Shown: positions 6,688-14,969 of the stretch, piece by piece
Numbering within the stretch: the first letter of the stretch is position 1
How the letters are laid out: each line of letters starts with the position of its first letter
The notes under the pieces: generated by a model
The model's database searches: none
Told to the model about the DNA's origin: nothing
The model's input: the letters and a program-made list of their open reading frames with translations, nothing else
Position numbers and translations under genes: made by a program
Source: Stramenopiles sp. TOSAG23-6
Lineage: Eukaryota; Sar
Direction of reading: 5' to 3'
DNA length: 23,912 bases
Assembly: GCA_900128565.1 (NCBI GenBank)
Contig: LT636008.1
Coordinates: 1-23,912, forward strand

Positions 6688-8943
6688 CTACTTATGGACG
6701 CTTGGTTTGCACTGCTTTTTGTGTAATTTCCAGTGGATCCTTTGACATGTTTTAGAACAGTAAGCTACAGACTTACAACGCCCGCATTGGAAGAAATTAC
6801 ATTTATCTTCTTTTACTGTAGAACAATTCAAGCAGGCCATAATGGTACTACGCTTTAAGGCAGCAGTTCGCGAGTTATTTACTGGACCCCAGACGCTTAA
6901 ATGTTTCATATCCTCTACAACACTTGTTCTCCGTGCTTTTCGGAACCATTTTTGCGAAGTTTTCAAACATTTATTAACACCATGCCCTTCTCTATAGCAG
7001 ACACCCAACTGGAACTGTGCATCTAAATTATCTTGTTTCGCAGCCTTCTCAAACAGTTTTACTGCTTTTTCAATAGATTTAGTAACAACAGATCCTTCTT
7101 TATAGCAGATCCCTAAATGACATTGTGCTGCTGGATGGCCTTGTTTCGCAGCCTTTTCATAATACGCCACTGCAGTCTTTCGACATTTAGTAACTACTTC
7201 GCCCTTAGCGTAGAAAGCACCTACATTATACTGTGCATCTGAATTATCTTGTTCTGCAGCCTTTTCAAACCACTTAAATGCAGTCTTTGGACATTTACCT
7301 TCGCCAAAATAGTACAAATAGGCTAGAGCACACTGTGCCTCTGGATGACCTTGTTCTGCAGCCTTCTTATACCACTTAAATGCAGTCTTTGGACATTTAC
7401 TAACACTTTCGCCATAAAGGTAACAATAGCCTAGAGAGTACTGTGCCTCTGGTTGATCTTGTTCTGCAGCCTTCTTATACCACTTAAATGCAGTCTCTAG
7501 GCATTTATTAACACCCCAGCCATTGTAGTATGAATCAGCTAGAAACAACTGTGACAAATCATGACCTCGATTCGCAGCCTTTTCATACCAAATTGCAGCA
7601 GTCTTCAGCGATTTAGATACACCCTCGCCAGAATGGTAGCAGTTACCTGTATTATACTCTGACAATAAATGACCTTGTTCCGCAGCCTTTTCATATAACT
7701 CAGCTGCAGTCTTTAGACATTTTTGAACAACTTTACCTTCCTTATAACAGCAAGCTAGATTGTACTGTGCGAAGAAATAACCTTGTTTCGCTGACTTCGC
7801 ATACCACATTACTGCAGTCTCCATATTTTTATTAACACCACTACCATCCTCATATAGCCCAGCAAGACGACACTGTGCCACTCGACAGCCCTGTTCTGCA
7901 GCCTTTTCATACCACTTTGCTGCTGTTTTATAACAAGTGGCGAAATCATCCCCATACGTATCACCGACTGCGTGGCAGAGACCCAGTTGAAACTGTGCTT
8001 CCATACAACCCTGTTCCGCAGCCTTTTCATACCAAATTGCAGCAGTCTTCAGCGATTTAGATACACCCTCGTCACCATTATAGTAGAAATTACCACATTG
8101 AAGCTGGGCCATCTTACAGCCTTGTTCCGCAGCCTTTTCATACCAGTGCAATGCAGTTTTCATACATTTACTAACATTCATACCACCTTGATAGATAGTA
8201 GCTAGGTATAATTGTGCCTCTAACTGACCTTGTTCTGCCGACTTCTTATACCATGCTATCGCAGTCTCCATACATTGATCAATACCTTCCCCATCTGAAT
8301 AACAGCGACCGATATTATATTGGGCCACTGAATTACCTTGATTTGCAGCCTCCTTATACCAACCTGCTGCTTTTTCCAAGGACTTTGTAACACCCTTGCC
8401 TTCCGTGTAGTTTTGAGCAGTAACAACTTGTGCTGTTATATGACCTTGTTTCGCAGCTCTCTCAATCCAGTTTGCTGAGGTTGTTATATTTTTAGTAACA
8501 CCATCGCCTAATAAGTACCACTTTCCTAATTCATACATTGCCCTCGGAAACCCGTTTTCCGCAGCTTTCTTAACCCACTTTACTCCAGTCGTCTCATTTT
8601 TAGTAACACCATCGCCTTGAGAGTAGGCCATTCCTGTCCAGAACTGTGCATCTATGTGACCTTGTTCGGCAGCCTTCTCGAACCATTTGACTGCAGTTTT
8701 TGTACTTCTAGGTACACCTATTGCGCAACAATAGAATATGCCAATACGATACTCTGCTTCTATATGACCTTGATGCGCAGCCTTTTCAAGCCACCCAAAC
8801 GCAGTCTTTTGGCACTTACGAACACCTTGACCATTCTCATAGCAGCAAGCTAAAACAAACTGTGCCTCCATTTTACCTTCTTTCGCAGCGTCCATCAAAA
8901 CCGTCAAATCTTCATCATATATTTCATTAGTTGCACCAGTCAT
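6688..8943 (-). CDS. Gene D: SEL1-like repeat protein with C-terminal MYND zinc finger
   Basis: Intronless, 751 residues from the ATG at 8943. The frame extends seven codons further to a GTG at 8964, which is unlikely as a start in a eukaryote. About 18 SEL1-like repeats of 36 residues (AAEQGHxxAQYxLGxxYxxG followed by xGVxKxxxTAxxWYEK) fill residues about 15-665. A short linker follows, then a MYND finger at about 704-745 with C-x2-C, C-x2-C, C-x3-C and H-x3-C zinc ligands. SEL1 arrays form curved solenoids that hold protein complexes; MYND fingers bind short proline-containing peptides. An adaptor role in signalling, transcription or protein turnover is an inference. Some repeats are almost identical in DNA (repeats 8 and 12 share about 55 bases), implying recent repeat exchange. 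Convergent with C, divergent from E. Confidence 0.93.
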   Translation of the reverse strand: MTGATNEIYDEDLTVLMDAAKEGKMEAQFVLACCYENGQGVRKCQKTAFGWLEKAAHQGHIEAEYRIGIFYCCAIGVPRSTKTAVKWFEKAAEQGHIDAQFWTGMAYSQGDGVTKNETTGVKWVKKAAENGFPRAMYELGKWYLLGDGVTKNITTSANWIERAAKQGHITAQVVTAQNYTEGKGVTKSLEKAAGWYKEAANQGNSVAQYNIGRCYSDGEGIDQCMETAIAWYKKSAEQGQLEAQLYLATIYQGGMNVSKCMKTALHWYEKAAEQGCKMAQLQCGNFYYNGDEGVSKSLKTAAIWYEKAAEQGCMEAQFQLGLCHAVGDTYGDDFATCYKTAAKWYEKAAEQGCRVAQCRLAGLYEDGSGVNKNMETAVMWYAKSAKQGYFFAQYNLACCYKEGKVVQKCLKTAAELYEKAAEQGHLLSEYNTGNCYHSGEGVSKSLKTAAIWYEKAANRGHDLSQLFLADSYYNGWGVNKCLETAFKWYKKAAEQDQPEAQYSLGYCYLYGESVSKCPKTAFKWYKKAAEQGHPEAQCALAYLYYFGEGKCPKTAFKWFEKAAEQDNSDAQYNVGAFYAKGEVVTKCRKTAVAYYEKAAKQGHPAAQCHLGICYKEGSVVTKSIEKAVKLFEKAAKQDNLDAQFQLGVCYREGHGVNKCLKTSQKWFRKARRTSVVEDMKHLSVWGPVNNSRTAALKRSTIMACLNCSTVKEDKCNFFQCGRCKSVAYCSKTCQRIHWKLHKKQCKPSVHK

Positions 8944-9084
8944 GATACCTTTACAAGCATACACGCCTAAGAGTTACTTTCCTTAAATAAATACGTCGTC
9001 GCGCAATAATATCTCTCGAGACTCGTGACTCGACCACCGTTTTGACTGACGTCCAATTCTCAATTCGCGCATTTGTACGTAAAG

Positions 9085-9096
9085 CCCTAACCCTAA
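9085..9096 (+). repeat. Telomere-like CCCTAACCCTAA upstream of genes D and E
   Basis: Two CCCTAA units following GTACGTAAAG. This is the third telomere-like tract in the arm, and the only one outside an intron. Confidence 0.55.
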
Positions 9097-9363
9097 TTGA
9101 TGTGTTGTTTGTATATGTATACCACTTTTCATATCATAATATTCTTTTAGATTTCTTCCGTTTTATTGCGTTTCATTGTTCATTGTAACCTTTCTTTCAA
9201 TTTTTTTTAAACTTTTGGTTTTTCTTTATTCTTCTCCATTATTATTATTAATGTTTTTTATTCGTCTTAGGATCAAATTACTAGTAATTTACCATGTGCA
9301 CGAAATCCGAAAAAAATGCAAGAGTAAAAAAAACAATATATTGGACTTTTTTTTTCGCTATGA

Positions 9364-9380
9364 GATTCGTACCATTTTTT
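9364..9380 (+). promoter_or_regulatory. Shared 17-bp upstream motif, copy before gene E
   Basis: GATTCGTACCATTTTTT, identical to 3202-3218 and in the same orientation, 167 bp before the gene E start. In both places it is followed within a few bases by GTA(C/A)GTAA. Confidence 0.45.
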
Positions 9381-9530
9381 CGTAAGTAAGTAACAACCTA
9401 ATAATAACGGACGAGGCGAATTACCTGACTACACGACTACACGAGTACTACTTTCTTCTAACGGTTGTTTTCATTTTTTTACTAAAACTAAGATTGAAAA
9501 GAACAGCATAAAATTTTACTTACTCCAACA

Positions 9531-10166
9531 ATGAAAACATTTTCTATACTCATTCTTTGCTGTGTTATAACACTTATAACAATGGGTATACACGTGGATG
9601 CTGGGGATGCTGCTGATGGTGGTGATCGTGAAGAACTTGATACTGTCAGTCGTATCCTTCGTGGAATTGACCCTAGTTTGGCAAACTTAGCGGCACAATT
9701 TCACGAATTTGGTGTTACACGCTACGAAGATTTTGGCGGCCTTGAACTGGAAGATCTAAAAGAAATCGGCGTAGATGACGTTTTGCGAGATATATTCATG
9801 ATATGGCAAAAAGAAGCCAGGAAAGCGGATCAGGTTGCACGTTCAACTTCTTCAGAGATACAACGAATATTAGCAATTGCTGATATTCGTCATATCCTTG
9901 AACAAATTGAACGTAATTTAGGCCGCCACGCAGAAGAGTTTTTGCGAGCGTTTTCGGGTGGCCCAAAAGATTTTGACTTAGATTTTGAAGGTTTTCAAGA
10001 TGAAGATGAAGGAAATTTGGCCAGAATTCAACAATTTCTTGAACAACCTAGCCACGATGATCGCGATAATATCACACATTTCGCAAGAGAATTCGCAAAT
10101 CATGTGTGGCTGCGTCGGCCCACACAAAGACGGACCCGGGCTGTGTCCCGTCTTGGGGCGCTTTGA
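9531..10166 (+). CDS. Gene E: secreted or luminal protein with SAM-like domain
   Basis: 211 residues, intronless as read. The N-terminus (MKTFSILILCCVITLITMG) is a clear signal peptide, with likely cleavage after VDA near residue 24. Residues about 47-96 resemble a SAM domain: an LAAQFHEFGVTRYEDF helix, then LELEDLKEIGVDDVLRDI, matching the family pattern of L-x-x-x-DL-x-x-(I/L)-G-(I/V). A helical segment (about 98-145) and an acidic, Asp/Phe-rich stretch (about 147-165) follow, then a basic C-terminus. SAM domains mediate protein-protein association and are usually cytosolic, so one behind a signal peptide is unusual. No catalytic residues are seen. The C-terminal 30 residues are the least certain, because another frame stays open past the stop to 10233. 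Candidate AATAAA at 10290. Convergent with F. Confidence 0.8.
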   Translation: MKTFSILILCCVITLITMGIHVDAGDAADGGDREELDTVSRILRGIDPSLANLAAQFHEFGVTRYEDFGGLELEDLKEIGVDDVLRDIFMIWQKEARKADQVARSTSSEIQRILAIADIRHILEQIERNLGRHAEEFLRAFSGGPKDFDLDFEGFQDEDEGNLARIQQFLEQPSHDDRDNITHFAREFANHVWLRRPTQRRTRAVSRLGAL

Positions 10167-10512
10167 AGATGAGGCCACAAAGCTCCGCGATAAAAAGATG
10201 AGGAAAACATCAGACTACCTGGGGATTCAATAGAATCACTGGATTAGGCCTCAAATCCTCAGCCAAAAAAAAAGAAAAACAAACAGAAAAATAAAATTAA
10301 AAAAAAAACAAGGGTGTTAAAAAAAATCGAAAATTTTTATCTTTTACTTACGTGTACTATGTATCTCTTTATTTATCTAGTTACATTCAATGTTGAAGTA
10401 TTATATATATGTAACTTTGTACATTTACCTCGTATATTTTTCAAATAATATATATTATTTGATATTATTCTTGTCCAAATATGGATTGCAGTATTTACCT
10501 CTACACACACTA
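10167..10512. other. Intergenic region between the 3' ends of genes E and F
   Basis: AT-rich 3' untranslated sequence of both genes. It contains AATAAA for E at 10290, AATAAA for F on the minus strand at 10368-10373, and a perfect 22-bp AT palindrome at 10441-10462 (half-site TCAAATAATAT). No gene seen. Confidence 0.6.
10441..10462. repeat. 22-bp perfect AT palindrome between convergent genes
   Basis: Half-site TCAAATAATAT followed by its exact complement. It could form a hairpin in the 3' end of F. Its position between two convergent genes is suggestive, but an AT-rich palindrome may arise by chance. Confidence 0.6.
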
Positions 10513-11956
10513 CTACTTTATATTTTTAACTGTATTTGAATCATTTGTTGTCCTCAGGAGTACAAATAATAAGTAGCAACTTAAACACAAAAGTAGTATT
10601 ACTAGAACAAGTACAACAATATTAAATGTCTTGTCTTGATTTCCTCCTGTATTTTGAAAAATAGTTCACATTCAAAATTTGTTAGATAAAAAATTTCGTA
10701 CGAAAAAAAAACAATTGAAATGAAATGAAAACATACTCGACACATTAGCTGATATGGCTTTCATTCTTTCGTTTTGTACACTCACTACTCTTCCTGAAAT
10801 TGTTTTCATTCGCTTTTCTATTGATATTTTTTCTGAATTAGGTTTTTTTATTAATTCTTTCATTTTTTTAATTTCCATTAATTCTTTTATTTCTTTTATT
10901 TCTTCTTTTGATTTTTTTAAGTTTTCTGTGGATTCTAATACATTTTCAGTCTCAACAATCCTAGGTGAAGTTTCACATTTTGCATCTTCTTCTAAAGTAC
11001 AAGGCTGGATTTCTGTTCCAGGTGTACAATAAGTACACGCTTTGCAAAAATAATCTTTATAAGTCTTACCATTTTTTTGCCTTTCGTAATAGTTTCATCT
11101 TGTTTCTATACACTAATCCTTCATTTGGACATTTATTAACACATTTCAATTGAGATGGATCAAAAGCGTATTTGCAATTTAAACAATCATCAATATTTGG
11201 TCCAGAACAACCGTCGTTACCACATAAAGGATGGCACATTGAACATTTTCTGTCTTGATAATTATCTTTTTCTCGACCTGTACAACCACCACAAACTTTA
11301 GTAGTACTATTAGTGCTATTTTCAATACATTTTCTATCCCAATATTTTCCTAGTTGACACGTTGTGCACGGTTTACAAATTACAGGTTCAATCACTAATT
11401 TTGCAGTAAATTTTTCGTTGTTTACGACTACCTGAGTTAGAGCAGGTTTAAATCTATACGTGTCAACAGTTGGGGATCCTGGTATGGATCCTCGAGAGCA
11501 CACTTTAGCCTTCATACACTCAGCATCTCTCTTGGCTGGAACTGCGCTATAGTTAGTTGGACATTCTGATACACACTTACCATTGAAACGAACATTATAG
11601 CAATTATTACAGTGTTCTTTTAAAGTTGTTCCATATGCTCGACAACCTTTATCTCCACATTCTTGATGACATGCTTTGCAAATAACATCCTGGTCCCCTA
11701 TGCAACCTTCTGCGTACATACCAATAGGACATTTACCACAAGGAGTACAAACACCTTCAACTGAAAATGTATTTTGGAAAAATACTTCAAAAAAAATTCG
11801 TTAGGTACGAAAATTCGTATGAAAAATATATTCGAATTTGAAAAAAAATAAAACATACATTCTCCAATGGGACACTCATTCACACATTTATTATTTGACA
11901 TGAATCGCTTACAATGACACGTTTGATGTGTGCATGTACATGTGCTGTGAAAAAAT
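10513..11956 (-). CDS. Gene F: cysteine-rich single-pass membrane protein, 5' part missing, with a frameshift
   Basis: Exons as visible: about 11859-11944, 10737-11760 and 10513-10646. The part upstream of 11956, which should include the signal peptide, is lost at the fold point. The product has many Cys pairs in furin-like or TNFR-like spacing (CVNECPIG, CTPCGKCPIG, CKPCTTCQLGKYWDRKC, CSMCHPLCGNDGC), then a Lys/Glu-rich stalk, one hydrophobic helix (FNIVVLVLVILLLCLSCYLL) and a short tail ending TVKNIK. This suggests a type I surface protein; ligand and function are unknown. The reading frame breaks at a run of seven A's (11074-11080): with six A's it would run on into NGKTYKDYFCKACTYC, continuing the Cys pattern. 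A homopolymer error is likelier than a true pseudogene. The first visible exon is followed by a GT-AG-compatible intron. Confidence 0.8.
10647..10736 (-). other. Gene F last intron (canonical GT-AG)
   Basis: On the coding strand: donor GTATGTTTTC, core TTCGTACGAAATTTTTTAT followed by CTAAC, end TATTTTTCAAAATACAG, 34 nt after CTAAC. Joining gives VSRGNQDKT in frame. It has the same architecture as the non-AG introns but ends in CAG where they have CAT. Confidence 0.88.
11761..11858 (-). other. Gene F penultimate visible intron (GT-AG or GT-AT)
   Basis: On the coding strand: donor GTATGTTTTA, core TCATACGAATTTTCGTAC with CTAAC directly behind, then TATTTTTCCAAAATACAT and TTTCAG. Ending at CAG gives CPIGEFEGVC (98 bp); ending six bases earlier at CAT gives CPIGEFSVEGVC (92 bp, 33 nt after CTAAC). 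Both are in frame, so this locus could use either acceptor. Confidence 0.8.
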
Positions 11957-11964
11957 ATTTTTTC
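11949..11964. other. Fold point (palindrome centre) inside an intron of gene F
   Basis: The centre lies between 11956 and 11957 in GAAAAAAT/ATTTTTTC. Read rightwards, ATTTTTTCACAGCACATG resembles the 3' end of the window's other introns (for example AAATATTTTTTCACAATACAA in gene C). The turn thus sits on an AAATATTT-type self-complementary stretch near the 3' end of an F intron. Such a stretch could prime fold-back synthesis. The rest of gene F upstream of this point is absent from both arms. Confidence 0.8.
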
Positions 11965-13400
11965 ACAGCACATGTACATGCACACATCAAACGTGTCATT
12001 GTAAGCGATTCATGTCAAATAATAAATGTGTGAATGAGTGTCCCATTGGAGAATGTATGTTTTATTTTTTTTCAAATTCGAATATATTTTTCATACGAAT
12101 TTTCGTACCTAACGAATTTTTTTTGAAGTATTTTTCCAAAATACATTTTCAGTTGAAGGTGTTTGTACTCCTTGTGGTAAATGTCCTATTGGTATGTACG
12201 CAGAAGGTTGCATAGGGGACCAGGATGTTATTTGCAAAGCATGTCATCAAGAATGTGGAGATAAAGGTTGTCGAGCATATGGAACAACTTTAAAAGAACA
12301 CTGTAATAATTGCTATAATGTTCGTTTCAATGGTAAGTGTGTATCAGAATGTCCAACTAACTATAGCGCAGTTCCAGCCAAGAGAGATGCTGAGTGTATG
12401 AAGGCTAAAGTGTGCTCTCGAGGATCCATACCAGGATCCCCAACTGTTGACACGTATAGATTTAAACCTGCTCTAACTCAGGTAGTCGTAAACAACGAAA
12501 AATTTACTGCAAAATTAGTGATTGAACCTGTAATTTGTAAACCGTGCACAACGTGTCAACTAGGAAAATATTGGGATAGAAAATGTATTGAAAATAGCAC
12601 TAATAGTACTACTAAAGTTTGTGGTGGTTGTACAGGTCGAGAAAAAGATAATTATCAAGACAGAAAATGTTCAATGTGCCATCCTTTATGTGGTAACGAC
12701 GGTTGTTCTGGACCAAATATTGATGATTGTTTAAATTGCAAATACGCTTTTGATCCATCTCAATTGAAATGTGTTAATAAATGTCCAAATGAAGGATTAG
12801 TGTATAGAAACAAGATGAAACTATTACGAAAGGCAAAAAAATGGTAAGACTTATAAAGATTATTTTTGCAAAGCGTGTACTTATTGTACACCTGGAACAG
12901 AAATCCAGCCTTGTACTTTAGAAGAAGATGCAAAATGTGAAACTTCACCTAGGATTGTTGAGACTGAAAATGTATTAGAATCCACAGAAAACTTAAAAAA
13001 ATCAAAAGAAGAAATAAAAGAAATAAAAGAATTAATGGAAATTAAAAAAATGAAAGAATTAATAAAAAAACCTAATTCAGAAAAAATATCAATAGAAAAG
13101 CGAATGAAAACAATTTCAGGAAGAGTAGTGAGTGTACAAAACGAAAGAATGAAAGCCATATCAGCTAATGTGTCGAGTATGTTTTCATTTCATTTCAATT
13201 GTTTTTTTTTCGTACGAAATTTTTTATCTAACAAATTTTGAATGTGAACTATTTTTCAAAATACAGGAGGAAATCAAGACAAGACATTTAATATTGTTGT
13301 ACTTGTTCTAGTAATACTACTTTTGTGTTTAAGTTGCTACTTATTATTTGTACTCCTGAGGACAACAAATGATTCAAATACAGTTAAAAATATAAAGTAG
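11957..13400 (+). CDS. Gene F', mirror copy of gene F (5' part missing, frameshifted)
   Basis: Exact complement of 10513-11956. Exons about 11969-12054, 12153-13176 and 13267-13400; introns 12055-12152 and 13177-13266. The frame breaks at the seven-A run 12833-12839, exactly as in the other arm. Sharing the same apparent error supports copying of one read rather than two genomic copies. Confidence 0.8.
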
Positions 13401-13746
13401 TAGTGTGTGTAGAGGTAAATACTGCAATCCATATTTGGACAAGAATAATATCAAATAATATATATTATTTGAAAAATATACGAGGTAAATGTACAAAGTT
13501 ACATATATATAATACTTCAACATTGAATGTAACTAGATAAATAAAGAGATACATAGTACACGTAAGTAAAAGATAAAAATTTTCGATTTTTTTTAACACC
13601 CTTGTTTTTTTTTTAATTTTATTTTTCTGTTTGTTTTTCTTTTTTTTTGGCTGAGGATTTGAGGCCTAATCCAGTGATTCTATTGAATCCCCAGGTAGTC
13701 TGATGTTTTCCTCATCTTTTTATCGCGGAGCTTTGTGGCCTCATCT
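13401..13746. other. Mirror of the E/F intergenic region
   Basis: Exact complement of 10167-10512, with the 22-bp palindrome at 13451-13472. Nothing additional is present. Confidence 0.6.
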
Positions 13747-14382
13747 TCAAAGCGCCCCAAGACGGGACACAGCCCGGGTCCGTCTTTGTGTGGGCCGACG
13801 CAGCCACACATGATTTGCGAATTCTCTTGCGAAATGTGTGATATTATCGCGATCATCGTGGCTAGGTTGTTCAAGAAATTGTTGAATTCTGGCCAAATTT
13901 CCTTCATCTTCATCTTGAAAACCTTCAAAATCTAAGTCAAAATCTTTTGGGCCACCCGAAAACGCTCGCAAAAACTCTTCTGCGTGGCGGCCTAAATTAC
14001 GTTCAATTTGTTCAAGGATATGACGAATATCAGCAATTGCTAATATTCGTTGTATCTCTGAAGAAGTTGAACGTGCAACCTGATCCGCTTTCCTGGCTTC
14101 TTTTTGCCATATCATGAATATATCTCGCAAAACGTCATCTACGCCGATTTCTTTTAGATCTTCCAGTTCAAGGCCGCCAAAATCTTCGTAGCGTGTAACA
14201 CCAAATTCGTGAAATTGTGCCGCTAAGTTTGCCAAACTAGGGTCAATTCCACGAAGGATACGACTGACAGTATCAAGTTCTTCACGATCACCACCATCAG
14301 CAGCATCCCCAGCATCCACGTGTATACCCATTGTTATAAGTGTTATAACACAGCAAAGAATGAGTATAGAAAATGTTTTCAT
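13747..14382 (-). CDS. Gene E', mirror copy of the secreted SAM-like protein
   Basis: Exact complement of 9531-10166, with identical 211-residue product (signal peptide, SAM-like domain, acidic stretch). See gene E for interpretation. Probably not a separate gene. Confidence 0.8.
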   Translation of the reverse strand: MKTFSILILCCVITLITMGIHVDAGDAADGGDREELDTVSRILRGIDPSLANLAAQFHEFGVTRYEDFGGLELEDLKEIGVDDVLRDIFMIWQKEARKADQVARSTSSEIQRILAIADIRHILEQIERNLGRHAEEFLRAFSGGPKDFDLDFEGFQDEDEGNLARIQQFLEQPSHDDRDNITHFAREFANHVWLRRPTQRRTRAVSRLGAL

Positions 14383-14969
14383 TGTTGGAGTAAGTAAAAT
14401 TTTATGCTGTTCTTTTCAATCTTAGTTTTAGTAAAAAAATGAAAACAACCGTTAGAAGAAAGTAGTACTCGTGTAGTCGTGTAGTCAGGTAATTCGCCTC
14501 GTCCGTTATTATTAGGTTGTTACTTACTTACGAAAAAATGGTACGAATCTCATAGCGAAAAAAAAAGTCCAATATATTGTTTTTTTTACTCTTGCATTTT
14601 TTTCGGATTTCGTGCACATGGTAAATTACTAGTAATTTGATCCTAAGACGAATAAAAAACATTAATAATAATAATGGAGAAGAATAAAGAAAAACCAAAA
14701 GTTTAAAAAAAATTGAAAGAAAGGTTACAATGAACAATGAAACGCAATAAAACGGAAGAAATCTAAAAGAATATTATGATATGAAAAGTGGTATACATAT
14801 ACAAACAACACATCAATTAGGGTTAGGGCTTTACGTACAAATGCGCGAATTGAGAATTGGACGTCAGTCAAAACGGTGGTCGAGTCACGAGTCTCGAGAG
14901 ATATTATTGCGCGACGACGTATTTATTTAAGGAAAGTAACTCTTAGGCGTGTATGCTTGTAAAGGTATC
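14383..14969. promoter_or_regulatory. Mirror of the D/E promoter region
   Basis: Exact complement of 8944-9530. It carries the 17-bp motif at 14533-14549 (minus strand) and the telomere-like tract at 14817-14828. Confidence 0.6.

Larger units (their letters stand above)
8944..9530. promoter_or_regulatory. Divergent promoter region between genes D and E
   Basis: 587 bp holding both promoters. It contains CCCTAACCCTAA (9085-9096), T-rich stretches and the 17-bp motif shared with gene C's upstream region (9364-9380). No gene is supported; a 69-codon frame at 9176 is low-complexity and has no family resemblance. Confidence 0.6.

Noticed and set aside
8944-8964. GTG start for gene D giving 758 residues
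   Set aside because: The window is clearly eukaryotic; the ATG at 8943 (MTGATNEIYDE) is a better start.
9864-9889. 26-bp near-perfect inverted repeat in gene E
   Set aside because: It lies inside a well-supported coding helix (RILAIADIR) and has a mismatched pair; likely chance.
9985-10233. Overlapping 82-codon frame at the end of gene E
   Set aside because: No family resemblance; mostly a frame shadow. Kept only as a caution about E's C-terminus.
11928-12215. 95-codon frames crossing the centre on both strands
   Set aside because: They read through the artificial fold point and an intron; the only real part is the short Cys-rich exon of gene F.
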